A stretch of DNA of 64,000 nt from Sitta carolinensis (GCA_032173965.1 CM063283.1:15790501-15854500); one strand, 5' to 3'. Shown: positions 51,201-62,927, counted from the stretch's first letter. Notes: generated from the sequence alone by a model not told the origin. Made by a program: numbers and translations.

Positions 51201-54200
51201 ACCTGTTTCTCTGGGAGCAAAGTCCATCCACCTAATAACAACAGAGTTCTTTACACACAGTTAAGCCACCCTATAAAAGCAGTAAGCCAGTGCAATAGTG
51301 TAAAGAAAACAAGCATTAATATTTGAGTGCCAGATACAACTAAAGAACTATATTGCCGATTTTATTTTTAAGAACAGTGGCACATTCAGTAGTGGAGAAA
51401 GGGGACTAAAGAACCACTGCTGTTCAGCACCAGGAGCCAAAGAGCAGGAAAAAAATAAGTTGTTTGGGTGGGAGCTGAGCAGCACTGACTAGGGAAGCAT
51501 GCAGAGAGCAGAAAACCAGAGCTCATCCTGCAGGATCCAAGGAGCTGGTCTCACGAGCATGTAAGCTTGCAAAACAACCCAAGAACTGCACTTAGCCAAA
51601 TCATACCCAGCAACACTATGGAAGAAGTTATCTTCCCAGCAGTGCAAGCCAGGACCTGAAGACCCCCCCACCAGGCTCACAGCATTATAAATGTCACAAA
51701 TTCACAGAATGGCTTGGGTTGGAAGGGACACTAAAGCTCAGCTTGTTCTAACCCCCTGTCATGGGCTGGAATGCCTTCCACTACACTAGGTTAGGACAGA
51801 GCAATAATTTTCATTCTGTAACTCACGTACAACAATTAAGGAAGAGCTTTGCCAGGAAGCTAACAGAATACAAGACAAATTGAGAAAAAAAGACTTTTGG
51901 CAGCAATTCCTGCTCTGGACAGATGCCCACTTTCCCACTGCAGTGAGTGGGTCTCCCTGCACATACTTGAAGCACTCAGTCTGACAAAAGTGAGCCAAAG
52001 GACTGAGGACTTAGTACTAGAACACAACACATGAGACCCATCTTCAACAGCAGAGCCTGCTCAATTCTTTGTCAGTCATGAGACCCAGGCTGACTTTCAG
52101 CCTGTGCAGACATAGTGAATTTTTCCATGTACACTTACACTTGCCAAGAATTACCTGTTAACAACAGCAAGTTTCATGGTGAACTTGGCAGTGCTGGGTT
52201 AATGTCAGACTTGCTCTTAAAGGTCTTTTTCAACCTAAATGGTTCTATGTTTCTAAGAGCACAACAAAAGGCTTGTTCACCAGCAGCACATTCAGGCACT
52301 CCAAGAGTTCAAGTGACTTTGCAAAGGAAGAATCCAGTTTAAGCAGCTTTGGCAACCTGCTAGAATTGGATTCCCTGTTCCTTTCTGAGGCTGGACTATC
52401 TTGGGGATAGGTAGCTCAAAAGCCGTATCAAGGTCCCTCCCTCATACTCAAGTTGAGTAAAACTTGCCAACAACCTTACATAATAGTCCTTTCAGCTGTG
52501 TGCCCTTCCAAAGAGGATCGAGTTCCCTCCTAGCCGAATATGACCCCTGCTCCCTTCCAAGTCATCCAGCTAATTCTGAGGTCCCAGAGCAGTCTGGCAG
52601 ACTTGTCCTCTTTCTGCAACATGTCTGAACCAGCAGGAAAAATACAAGTATGTGGTGAGCAAGTTACAAGCTGGAGAACTGAAGCTATTCCCACTGCTGG
52701 AAAACCCATTTATCCAAAGCAAATCGACTTGGGGAGAAATTTCACTGCTCCCTGCAAAGTGCTAAGACGTTTGGTGCACAGGAGTCCCACATATTTTGGC
52801 CCATACATCCCAGAGCAAAAGTATTACTGGAAAATAGGCAAAAACTGAGCTAGACTTTATGATTTATGAGAATGGAACAGTCTTAGGGTCAGGAACTACA
52901 CAGGACTGCTGCAGCACAGATGAGAGTCACAGAGTGATTTGCATTGGAAGGAACCCTAAAGATCACCCAATTCCAATTCCCTCCTTCCATGGGCAGAGAT
53001 ACTTTCCACTAGACCAGGCTGCTCCAAGCCCCATCCAATCTGGCTTTGAACACTTTGAAGGATGAGGCAGCCACCCTTTGTTGGGACAATCTGTGCCAGT
53101 GTCTCCAGAAGCTGGAGAGCTGAACAAGGACTGCAGTTTGCCTCCAGGAATCTGGTAACACCACTAGAAACAGCAGCTTCTGGCAATCACATTGCCGCCA
53201 CTGGTGATGCATTTCAGAATTTCTAACCACAGCTGCACAGGCAGTAGTATGGCAACAGTAAGTGAGCCATGTCCTGCTTACAGTTCAGTGCCACAGATAG
53301 ACTAGCGCCAGTACAAGACACTAAAGCAGTTAAAATCCCAGTATAGAGTTAAACTTTTACTTACTCTTATAGGAAAATAATCCCTGAAGTACCTCCATAT
53401 AGTCCAGTTTCTCACCCACTGGGATCTTCTTCCCCCTGTTGAGAAAAATGAATCATGTTTTTAAAGCTCTTTCCACATGGCTGTCCATCAAAAAGCCTAA
53501 AGGACTCCAGCGTTTGCTGTCTCATAGAGGAATCGACACTTCCATTCCTTCACGTGGGACACCTGCATCATTCACTGAAATCAATGCACACTCTGGAATA
53601 CAAGATACTTCAAACAAATTAAGGCCTGACTGCAAATTCACAATAGACAACTCTACGATGCAAACTCAAAACAGTCAGACTCAACCTTTGTGAAAGGCCA
53701 AAATCCTGGATGTCTTCAGTCATCTTGAAGCAATGAACTGTGCTTATCTGGCTATAAAAGTAGTTGCCAGAGCTCGCTACCACTGCTGGTTCCCAGAGCT
53801 GGCTTCTACAGGTTTGGGGTTTTTTACTGAAATAAAGTCTTCCGCTTAATTTGAAGCAACACTGACTCCACAGAGGAGCCACATCTTAATAATCGCATCA
53901 CAATCTGAACCTTCCAAGAGCTGGAGAGGACAGAAAGGTCTTGGATTTTTAGATCTTTCTGAACTACAGAAAGAACCTATGCCTTATAAATATGTTAGTA
54001 AAAGCCAGCAATGGCATAATAGTAGTGAATGTTAATTTTTTATTGCCCTCAGCAACAATGAAACCTGCAGTCACTGCTCATGCCAAGGGCTGACATTTAA
54101 ATGCTTCACTGAATAATGCTTTTGGTCAGTGATTCAGCCAAGTCCCACTAAGAAGGGAAGTCATCCATTATAAGGAAGTGCTTCTTTCTCCAAACATGGA

Positions 54201-57200
54201 GACAGAGACACTTTAACAACAAGGATCTGTTCTGCAATACTTACCTTTCTTTGGTGTATTCCAGTCAAATATCAGCCAGGCTAAATATAGAGCAGCAATC
54301 GCCCAGCAATCTGTGCACAGTATGTACATGAGGATTAAAGTGCAAGCAATACCTAGAGAGGTACAAGAAAGAAGAAAACAAGGTTGCATCAGGTTTTGGT
54401 CTCCATTTACACCCCTTGCCTTCTGACTCTTCTAGGCTGAAATGTTCACCTCAGTCTGATGTGATTAATCCTCAATCAAATTGGATTTGGCTAAAAACCC
54501 ATTATGTAGGGCTGGGGCAGCTTCCTCTAGAGCTCTGGAAAACTGCAACCTCCCCTTACTGGTGCCTCCAGGCATTTCTTTTATCCCTAGGTAGGGTAGC
54601 TGCTTCACCAGATTTGATGAGCACCAAGATTTCTTTGTGGCCCACACCAAGGGTTTTTTCCCTACAGCTATACACATCTTCCACAGGTTACACCAGCTCT
54701 ACATCAACCATCCCACCAGGGTGCTAAGGATCCCACCTTTAATGACATTGTCATTTTAGCATAAACTGAATTGGGAAAGTAGAGTGAGACAGATGCTGAG
54801 AGCAGTCATTCTCCAGTTTAATTATTAACAATCCAATGGAGCAGAGCAGCCTGAGGTTTCACATAATCCAAGTAGCCAGGGACAAACAGGTTTTTCTCTT
54901 TTACTGGTCCAACACAAACACTTCTTGCCCATCTCTGGTACCTCCTGGAAGGAGACCAAGCCAAGAGGAAGGCATTCCTGTTGCAATCACTTGCATCAGT
55001 TACCAGCTGCTTCTAAGAAACCTCTATGGATATTCCCATGAACGAGCCAAGTAAGACATTTCCAATTGTTTTAGCCTCATTTGCATGGTAGACACAGACA
55101 TGAGCTAAACATCAGTCAGTCTTTCCATAGCTCATGATTTTCTAGGAAAAGTCATTTATGGTTGAAAAATCAATGTAACTGGTTTACAATATCCACGCAT
55201 TCCAGGTACTACACTGCTTATGTAAAAGTTAATATTTTTGCATTAAAATTCATCCAGAATTACAGTCAAAACCCCTTTGCTTTAGTCCAAAAGGTGTTAC
55301 CCATGACAAGGAAAGTGAGAACCCATTGCAGCACAGAGATGATTTGGAGTTGTTTCTCTACTTTGGTTTTCAATAGCCAGAACAAATCCTGCAGAGCAGA
55401 AAGAATGTTCGATCCCGTGCCTAAAGAAAGAAAGATGAAAAAAATAAAGTTACATTTGGACACTAAGCAAAGGGAACAATATTTTTCTTTGAAACAGAAT
55501 TATAAAAGGAAGGGTCAACAACTTATTTAGTAAGAGGTTTCAGATAAATGTGCAGTCTGCTTTTAGTGCAAGGCTTGCTTAAAAGTAGTATTTTCCATGG
55601 AGTTTGGGCATCCTGGAAGAGGAGGGATTGCCATCTGCCAACATCCACCTTTTGTAAGAGTACTGGAGGGGATTAATGGGTAACCATCAGTACCCACCTG
55701 AGCAAGCCTCTGTTCACTTGACCATAAAAATGCAGAGGATTTTAACACATGTTCCTAATACATATCCTCACCTCAAACTACCAATTCCTCGAAGTAGTGT
55801 TTGGTAAGAGGGAACCCCGTGAGCTCACAGTAAGATAAAGATCAGCTGCCTCAAACCACAGGAAAGCAGACACCAGGCTGTGGACTGAGCTATTCTCATC
55901 CACCCTTCACTAGGCCTGTTGCACAACTCCCAGTGCAGTTCAAGGAAAGCTCTGTGCTCCAGCCTTACTCAGCACAGCCCAAGGGCTGGCTGAGCAACAC
56001 TTCAACATACAACTCTGAGGATCCACACCTTCATGAGTAAGGAAAGCAATCAGCATTCCTAAGGCAGTAAATAAGGAGGGAGCTGAAAGCTGCTCTTGTA
56101 GAAGCATAAGATATTCAAGTGGGTAAAACACTGAAAACACCTGCTTTCTACATGAAGAACCACCCACTACAGCTTTTGGCCATATACTCAGCCTCTGAAA
56201 AAAGCACTTGCAAGTGGGTTTTCCTTTACTTTTCTTTATTACTTTACTTATAAGCACCATAGTAACTGGCCAAAATACAAATCACGTTCATGTGTATTTA
56301 CATATTTCCTTTTGTATTTAAGGGTCAGCCTGTTAAGAAGCTATTACAATGAACAGGTTCTTGCTGACAAGATATGACCCTGCTAGTCAGGGGTCATAGG
56401 ATAGCAATAGGATAGCAAGTGTTCACACTCAGTCAAATGAAAGTGACTGAAAATAGTTTCTCTAGGTATAAGCAGGCACTAGGATTTTTGGTAGTTTCTA
56501 CAAATATACTCTCACTGGTACATCCTTCAAATATGTATTGCATCTGTTTCATAGGAATGAGGGTCAGTTTAGATTAGATAAGGAAGAAGTTTTTTACTAT
56601 GAACGTGGTAGAACACTGGCACAGGTTACCCAGAGATGCCTCATCCCTGGCAACATTCAGAGGGGGCCATACCAAAGGCTGGAGTCTAAATTTAGAGCCA
56701 GACCACCCAGTTCAGACCCTTGGTTCTGCTTAGTCCATGGACAAGCCCAGTAGCATGTTGGGCATTAATTACTCTAAGCAGACCAAGTTTTAGGCTGGGA
56801 TCGATCATACCACTACAACTGCCAGTAAACTGAAACCTACAGCACTAATCCAGGTTGAAGTAGCAACTAGAGCCATAGGCAGTTCTTTAAAAGACAATAT
56901 AGTGCAGTACGCATAATGAATCCAGCAAGTAGCTCTCTTTCTGAGGCAAGACAGAAAAATATGTTGAGTTAAACTGTCACCATGCATTGACTTGCCACAC
57001 TTGAGTATCTAAGCAGCGAGATTCAGAAATCCCATGCTGTAAAATCTAGCAGCAAATCCCCAAATCTGGGGTGAGGGATAAAGTTCACCCCATTTTTTGT
57101 AAAGCCAATTGTCTGTTCAAGGGTAAAAGAAATCTTTGGGTTTGGAATGGTTTGTATTTGAAGAGAGCTTTATAGCTCATCTCAATCCAATGCCCTGCAC

Positions 57201-60200
57201 TAGACCAGGGGCTCAACTCTTGCCAAGGGGCCACAGCTCCAGGAACTTGCTATCCCAAAAACCTTACAAAATTGCATGTGGATAGACTTGATGTAGACTG
57301 AGGATTACCAGATACAAGTTTAGAGAAAGCGTTTAGCAATAGTGATGTCAGTGGATGTATGCCTATGTCCTCAAAAGATGCCAAAATTCTTAGAGATTAT
57401 TTGAGACTCACAATAAAACCCCATCACCATGTAATCTTTTTCTTCCAGCACCTGCATTTACACTACCAAACCTCTTTGGCTTCATAAACCAAACACTCCA
57501 GCCTTGGATCAGCTAAATCCCTATCCTCTTCCCAAAGAGAAGAACTGTTGATGAGACAACAATCCCTAAGTGAGAATTCCCACTTCAGCATTTTCTAGAT
57601 GTTTGAACAAATTGTAGACACTGCCAGCCCTGTAAACAGACCAGTATCAGGTAGCACAAGTCAACCTGTCAGCTTGTTTCTCAAACCACGTAAAACGCAC
57701 CTCCAACTCCTGCAGACAGAGGGAAGGCAATGGTTTGGCAGACTGCTCTAAGAACCTGCCCTTGGACAAGTGTCCTGGGTCAGTTATTTGCTGAAAGCAA
57801 AGATACCTTCAAAGAGAACAAGATTCTCCACACCAGAAAAGTCAGCAGCTACCATGGCCTGAATATTAACATTTAATTCCCAGTTAAATAATGAAAGATG
57901 GATGCCCAGTAGCAAAAGAAAGGACTGTGGTAATGGTCAGTCAACCTGGCAAGTTCATCAGGTCTACCTTTTTACCAAACCTGCAGACTCCAGATTAACT
58001 CATTTCATCAACCAGGCACTTACAGATATTCATGCCAAGACACAACTTTCAGACAGTCCTGAGCTTCCTTGTTCATCATGTCAGACCTGACACTTTATTC
58101 AGCCACCCATGCAAGCCTTGTCTCCTTTCCGCCTCAGTAGCCAGGAGGTGTTTTTGGAAAGACCCTCCATACTCTGGAAAACCAGGCCAGTTACTAGTGA
58201 CAAAGAGCAGAAAAGCTTTGACAAGTCAACAGAAATGGTGGGCAAGGGGAGTTAGCACTCTGCCATAAAAGAATAACCCAACACTGACACTTGAGTTCAG
58301 ACCACTAGAGAAAATACTTCCTCCTTTAGGGCTCACCTGTGGGCCCACACCAAGCACATACTAAAAAACCAAGGCATTTTCTCTAACTTTCAGGAAACAT
58401 TATCCTAATAACCTAGTTCAAAAGGGCCCAGTAGACATAACCACAATCCATTCCTATCAGTCTTTTCCCAAGGAATTACTCTGGATCCTGAAGAAACCTA
58501 AACCTCCATCTTCTACTAATGAAGATAGCTCATCCTGTGCTGGCCACACAGCACAGCCCCTGAAGCATTTTCCAGGGTACCTGTTCCAGAACTGGAAAGC
58601 CTGACTGGGGAGCCTTGACTAGATAATAATCAAGTTCCTTTCTAACCCAAGCCATTCCATGACTGTTGGGGTCAGCCTTTGCAAACCATATCTACACAAG
58701 ACATACTTTACCAACAGCTTTCCTGGTCTCAAATGAGATCCTGAGCAGCCCAGCTCACACTGTAGACAATACCCTGGAGTACTGATAGGATAACTCCCTG
58801 CATGGCTCTCAAGGATGTTCCTTGTCACAAAAGACAGAATAACAACTTCTCCAGGAGACCTCCCTGCTGCTCAGAGATGGCAGCCATCTGCAGTCTTCCA
58901 AGGAAGTTCAGGGACATTAGCCAGCTATCCTTCAACTGGTGATGGGCTCACCATATTTTTATTGTTCAATTCCATTTAACATAAAACGGAGGAGTTGCTA
59001 CCAAGGAGATTCTGGAGTCAGCATTTGACTCCTGCAATACAGACGCAGCATCTGGTGCTCTTCTAGTACAGTTTATTTCAGATAAATTACACAAACAACA
59101 TTTATCTAGGCAAGGAAGTAGGATCAAAGATCCCAAGAGTGGAAGTAAACATGACTTTGCACGTGGGCGTCAGAAAAACCCAACTGACAGGACTTAATTA
59201 AAAGTCAGCCAAAGAAATTAACTGAGAAACACAGGTATTACATATAGTTAAAAATACACCAAAACCTTGTTAAAGCCAAGCTTCATTTACCACCTTCTCC
59301 AGACAATTATCATGTTAATTCTTGGCCAAGAAGTAAACTGCTTCACACAGCTTATTTAGAGGAAAATCGTATTAGTTCCATCAAAGCATAAGTTGCAAAT
59401 GAACATTTTGAGCTACATATTTGGCACAGAAGCTGAAATTGGAGGCATAGAAAAGATAAATTAAACTGACCAGTACTAGAATATTCAGGACTCCTCAGCT
59501 TCCCAGGCAAGAATAGGAGCCCACACAGCACACTGGTACAACTGTAAAACCCCTTGAGCAACACAAGTTCTTTTGTGTCTTGGGTTTACTTGGGTGCCCC
59601 AAGCAAAAGCATATTCACTATAAACAATTTGTAAAGAAAATAATGAGTAACCAGTGCAGAGTATAGTTATCCTGCCCTGTACACAGCTTTAGAACAGTTT
59701 GCTCCTGTCTCAGGAAGCTACTCAATCCCATATTATCTGTAGTAGAGTGCGTCTACAACTGGAGACCAACAATATTGTTAACAGGGACATGCAAACAAAA
59801 ATTCGTATCAGCTCTTTTAAAAAGGAGCTGGGATTCTCCAGATCCAGTAAACAAATTTGTCATGACCTTTCTCATGTTAGTTCTGCATTTACTCACAGCA
59901 CTAAACTCTGCCCTTAGTCTTCACACTCACAGCTGTATGTAGGTTAAAGTGATGTAACCACAAGACCCTGTTGTCCCAGTCCAGCCAACAAGCTTAGATT
60001 TAAGTTAGCAAGACTAAACAGGTCTGGACAAGAGAAAATGACCCATCCTACTACAGGTCATCAGCGTGTCCTGAGCACATGAGAGCTGTGAAAGAGGGGG
60101 TCTCATATGAGCAAGCTCAGACCTCCACCTCCCAAGCAACCCTGTCAAATAAAAACACCTCATTGCAGCCAGCCATGATCCTGTTCTCCCAAAACAGGAG

Positions 60201-62927
60201 CTCCCAGGCTGCCCACCACAGAGCAGAACTGAGGTCTGGTAAACCTCACATGCAGTATAAGACTGACTCCAAGGTAAAGCTAAGCAAAATCATCTTCCTC
60301 ATCCCAAACTTCTGACTGATGAAGCAACATTAGAAAAGACACTTCAGCATGGGAAAGCCTTTCAAAATTCCAGCCACACTGGCATCTTTCCTCAAGAGAG
60401 AAGGATGAGACAGTCCTCCTTGCTGCTCTGCCAAACACAAGGAGAAGACCTCCAGTGCATCCTATGGCCAAAGTGGGGCAGGTCAAGATGAGGAGACCAC
60501 AACCCCTCCTAACCCGATCAGATGTCTCAGAGCATCATCCAACCCTAGGCATTGGTCCAAGATCTGCTCTGATTTTTGCAATACTGGGTTGAAAATCAAG
60601 GGCATTCCTCCGCATATATACAGGGATGGATATAAAGGCAGATGCCTGCACCTTTTTTTTTTTTCCTTGTTTTTAAATAGGATCAGACTTAATTTAGCCA
60701 AATATACAAGGACCAGGACAAAACTGGATGCCACGAAAGCAGTAAGACTAAAGGACAGTATAAGCCATTCAGACGCTCACCCCAAAGTTAGCCCTTTGCA
60801 CAAGCATGATACTTGGAAAAAAATATTCAGGGAGGTAGGAAAAAAAAGAAATCTAGTGGGTTTGTTCTACACATCTTCTGTAGTAGAAGTTGTCCAACAT
60901 AATCAAGCAGTATATAGGTCTCAGGAATGAACCTCTACACCACATCACCTCTGCCAGTTTTGATCTGCAGAGTGCCACATCACTATTCCCAAAACCCAGC
61001 CCAAGTCAGAGCTCCTCTGGGAGACACATGGATTCTGCTTTGATGCCAGTCCTGTGCTTTCCTGCCCAAGCAGGCTACAGCACTGGCAAGAGGTTGGTGG
61101 ATATTGCAGTCACCAAGGCAACATTCCCTGTCTCCCCAGGCAGAAATAAGTTAAAATAAGTTAAAAAGCACAAATATCACTGCAGGATCCTCACGAGGTG
61201 CCTCAGAGGAAAACTGACCTGAGGAGAGTTAAGATAGCTTTCCATCGCTAATCAGGATTATCCAGAGATGAGGCCAATCACTGTCCCTAAATCACACCCT
61301 ATTTTGAATTATGCATGTGTCCTAGATCCATCATTAACATGCCAGTGCCAACAAGGTGGCTGCTGAGGTCTCAGGTCAACCCTACATATTTTATAGGTTT
61401 CCTGAATTATTTATTCTCTGCACTTACTTTGCAGTTAACTCTCAATATAACAGTTAAGATGCTGCTAATTCAAATGACCTTCTCAACTGAAAATATAACT
61501 TGTCCTCTGTTAGTCATGCAAGCAAGCAAAGTTATTTTAAGAAACAGATCTGAATACAGGAAACACATGCAGGTCTTCTTTCCAGTCGGTTCACAACCGA
61601 TCCTTCAGATCAAACTCTAATATACTTCTGGCTGAGATGAGCACCAGCAGCTCTACACCCAGGACTGGGCAGGACAGCGCAAAAGCAAGACCTCAGGGGT
61701 TAATTCACCGGGTTCACGTCCTTTCAGCTCTGCTAATAATTCGTTTAATCAATAAGCCATTTCACACGTCTCTTCATCCCAGGAGGTATTAGCAGTTTGT
61801 TTTTTGAGGGCAAAAAGCCTTTCACGACACAGAGCAATCACTCAAGGAGCCTTCACAAATCACAGGGTAAATCCTTGTCCAACTGCATTTTTATGCAAAG
61901 CCCCCACTGTTTCCAAATCCTGACCCTCCTGTAGACAAGCACCCTTGCAGAAGGGATACAAAACTATATCCAGCAAAACATTTAGACTAGCCAATTTATT
62001 CCTACAAGATCCTTTAACATGCCTTTACAAGCAGACAAGATAGCTCGTGGTTTGGGATTTCCTATAATGTCTCTCCAAAGCCTTTAACCAACATGTTCCA
62101 GCGTACAGGGAAGTGTTCAGTGTCTGCAGCAGCTCTGCCCACGATGGGTGTCAGCCACAGGCACCCATTCCACTTCTCTCAACAAGTCACTCACCAGCAC
62201 GGAGAGCTGTTAAAGCAAACTTGGCAGAACTGGTTATCACGGAACTCCTGCTGAGCACTGACTCTTCAGCTCCTCATTATAAAACAGCAAAAATAGCAAC
62301 ACGTTGCCATTTTCCCCTTCTCCATTTGATGTAGGTGTGGGAAACACAGAATTATGAAACAGTTGCTAAAGAGGCCTTTTCCAAGCTAAACGATTCCATG
62401 AAAACAAAGCTGAGACTGAACTTTATCAGACACGCAGTGACGATAAAACTACTACACTTCTCTTCCTACTATGACAAAAAGGGGAGGGGGGAAAGGCTCG
62501 CAAGTGCCCCACGCCCACATTTTGCCAAGGTGCAAATCACTACAGTTTGCACCTTGGCAAAACGTGTGAGACCAACCACAGCCTTTCCAACAGCCCCAGG
62601 AGCGCATCCGGAGCCGCTAAAACACAAAACCTGCGCAGAGACCTGTAATCGTCAACCCTAGAAAAGCTACAGCTGCCTCACCGCCATTGCATATCGCGTT
62701 TCCCCCCTCCTCCCACTGAACAACGTTCCTGCGGCCGAAAAAAAAAGGGGAATATCATAAAGCTGTGTGTTTCCCTGCTGCTCCCACCCCAGCCCTTGAA
62801 CCACCGGAACGCTGCTCCGCACCGCAGCATCCCCCCTCCGGACACCGGGACTCATCTCCACCCCTTCCCACGGTCCACCCCCGGTACCTCGGAGCACCCC
62901 GGAGTAGGCAGCGATGATGGTCTTCAT
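42058..62927 (-). CDS. DGAT2: Diacylglycerol O-acyltransferase 2, complete gene, 8 coding exons
   Basis: DGAT2 joins a fatty acyl-CoA to diacylglycerol, the last step of triacylglycerol synthesis, at the ER and lipid-droplet surface. Coding exons, in transcript order, are 62888-62927, 55301-55420, 54245-54352, 53365-53435, 47548-47752, 43758-43932, 42889-43091 and 42058-42212. They total 1077 nt with no internal stop (358 residues plus TGA), and every junction is GT-AG. The protein opens MKTIIAAYSGVLRG. It has a hydrophobic hairpin at about residues 41-82, YFP at 109-111, the catalytic HPHG at 131-134, and the RKGFVKLALRHG block at 229-240 running into LVPVYSFG. It ends ETEVLEVN, as in mammals. 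The 388-residue human protein is longer mainly because of a linker of about 27 residues after residue 14 that is absent here. Family assignment is certain. The exon limits were read by hand and agree in phase throughout. Confidence 0.98.
42213..42888 (-). other. DGAT2 intron 7
   Basis: 676 bp, GT-AG. Nothing recognisable inside. Confidence 0.85.
42889..43091 (-). CDS. DGAT2: DGAT2 coding exon 7
   Basis: It is 203 bp between acceptor TTCTAG|AGCGG and donor GTTG|GTAAGG. It encodes ADLVPVYSFGENEVYKQV, the EEGSWGRWVQKKFQ stretch and FHGRGLFSSNTWGLLPYSKP, all standard for the family. Confidence 0.97.
43092..43757 (-). other. DGAT2 intron 6
   Basis: 666 bp, with one CR1 tail at 43598-43700. The 132-codon plus-strand frame across it is not supported. 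Confidence 0.85.
43598..43700 (-). repeat. CR1 LINE 3' tail
   Basis: AACAGAATCACAGAATGGTT and GGGCTGGAGGGGTCTTTAAA, in reverse orientation, inside DGAT2 intron 6. Confidence 0.82.
43758..43932 (-). CDS. DGAT2: DGAT2 coding exon 6
   Basis: It is 175 bp between acceptor ATCCAG|GTATAT and donor CATGG|GTAAGG. It encodes ICPVNRDSIDYILSKNGSGN, the glycine-rich AIIIVVGGAAESL core and RKGFVKLALRH, part of the signature motif shared by DGAT2 and the MOGATs. Confidence 0.97.
43933..47547 (-). other. DGAT2 intron 5
   Basis: 3.6 kb. It holds one CR1 tail (47279-47382). The rest is AT-rich with no exon or RNA gene recognised. Confidence 0.75.
47279..47382 (-). repeat. CR1 LINE 3' tail
   Basis: CAGAGAATCACAGAACGGTT and GGGTTGGAAGGGACCTTTAA. 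It is a clean copy of the CR1 end. Confidence 0.88.
47548..47752 (-). CDS. DGAT2: DGAT2 coding exon 5 (HPHG active site)
   Basis: It is 205 bp between acceptor TTCCTAG|CTGGTT and donor GGTG|GTAAGC. It carries the catalytic HPHG at residues 131-134 (context IFGYHPHGIMGLGAFCNF) and ends YLMSG. It is the most conserved exon of the gene. Confidence 0.97.
48690..48925 (-). repeat. CR1 LINE 3' end
   Basis: GTTGGAATAGTTAGTGCTGG, GGCCTTGAACACTTCCAGGG and CTGTGCCAGGACCTCACTAC. Confidence 0.85.
49615..49805 (+). repeat. CR1 LINE 3' end
   Basis: GTAGCAGTGGACTCCCCAAC, TTGTGGATGTGGCACCTGGG and GGGACTTTTCCAACCTAGAC. Confidence 0.8.
50425..50570 (+). repeat. CR1 LINE 3' end with internal deletion
   Basis: GTGACAGGACAAGAGGACAC and AGCACCAGGGGAGGTTTAGA pass almost directly into the tail TCAAGGTCTTTTCCAACTTT. 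Confidence 0.8.
50805..50872 (+). repeat. CR1 LINE tail, weak
   Basis: TTTAAAGGTCCCTTGCAGCC then CAAACCATTCTGATTCCATG. Only the last 60 bases are recognisable. Confidence 0.5.
51698..51795 (-). repeat. CR1 LINE 3' tail
   Basis: TTCACAGAATGGCTTGGGTT and GGAAGGGACACTAAAGCTCA. Confidence 0.85.
52178..52258 (+). repeat. CR1 LINE tail
   Basis: ACTTGGCAGTGCTGGGTTAA and CTTAAAGGTCTTTTTCAACC. Confidence 0.75.
52922..53115 (-). repeat. CR1 LINE 3' end
   Basis: GAGTCACAGAGTGATTTGCA, TTCCACTAGACCAGGCTGCT and CCAAGCCCCATCCAATCTGG. Confidence 0.87.
53365..53435 (-). CDS. DGAT2: DGAT2 coding exon 4
   Basis: It is 71 bp between acceptor CAACAG|GGGGA and donor AGA|GTAAGT. It encodes GGRRSQWVRNW, then TIWRYFRDYFPIR with the conserved YFP motif. 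The last residue, next to the donor, is Arg where mammals have Gln. Confidence 0.95.
53436..54244 (-). other. DGAT2 intron 3
   Basis: 809 bp. No element is recognised. Confidence 0.8.
54245..54352 (-). CDS. DGAT2: DGAT2 coding exon 3
   Basis: It is 108 bp between acceptor CTCTAG|GTATTG and donor AAAG|GTAAGT. It encodes the end of the first and all of the second membrane segment (IACTLILMYILCTD, then CWAIAALYLAWLIFDW), followed by NTPKK. Confidence 0.96.
54353..55300 (-). other. DGAT2 intron 2
   Basis: 948 bp. No element is recognised. Confidence 0.8.
55301..55420 (-). CDS. DGAT2: DGAT2 coding exon 2
   Basis: It is 120 bp between acceptor TTTAG|GCACGG and donor ATGG|GTAACA. It encodes TGSNILSALQDLFWLLKTK followed by VEKQLQIISVLQWVLTFLVM, the start of the first membrane segment. 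The LFWLLKTK stretch is three residues shorter than the human equivalent. Confidence 0.95.
56555..56685 (+). repeat. CR1 LINE fragment lacking its tail
   Basis: GGTCAGTTTAGATTAGATAA, then AACACTGGCACAGGTTACCC and CCTCATCCCTGGCAACATTC. Confidence 0.75.
57140..57250 (-). repeat. CR1 LINE tail, degraded
   Basis: TTTGGAATGGTTTGTATTTG, then CCCTGCACTAGACCAGGGGC. Low similarity. Confidence 0.5.
58600..58670 (+). repeat. CR1 LINE tail
   Basis: AATCAAGTTCCTTTCTAACC then CAAGCCATTCCATGACTG. Confidence 0.6.
62520..62562. promoter_or_regulatory. Perfect 17-bp inverted repeat in DGAT2 intron 1
   Basis: The left arm 62520-62536 (TTTTGCCAAGGTGCAAA) and right arm 62546-62562 are exact reverse complements around a 9-nt loop. 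After one mismatch the pairing continues for three more bases. Each arm contains TTGGC/GCCAA, the NF1 half-site. The element lies about 330 bp inside intron 1, in the CpG-rich promoter-proximal stretch. It could be a paired protein-binding site or an RNA hairpin; it is short for a pre-miRNA. Confidence 0.6.
62888..62927 (-). CDS. DGAT2: DGAT2 coding exon 1
   Basis: Forty coding bases give MKTIIAAYSGVLR plus the first base of the next glycine codon. The start context is CCCACCATGA, a good Kozak match. The donor reads CGAG|GTACCG, not the strongest consensus. The frame stays open for 86 codons past the start, so a longer exon 1 using a downstream donor cannot be excluded. Confidence 0.93.

Larger units (their letters stand above)
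47753..53364 (-). other. DGAT2 intron 4
   Basis: 5.6 kb with at least seven CR1 pieces in both orientations (listed separately). Between them no exon, RNA gene or other element is recognised. Confidence 0.75.
55421..62887 (-). other. DGAT2 intron 1
   Basis: 7.5 kb. It contains CR1 remnants at 56555-56685, 57140-57250 and 58600-58670, a T run at about 60653, and the perfect hairpin at 62520-62562. No coding exon is supported between exons 1 and 2. Confidence 0.75.
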
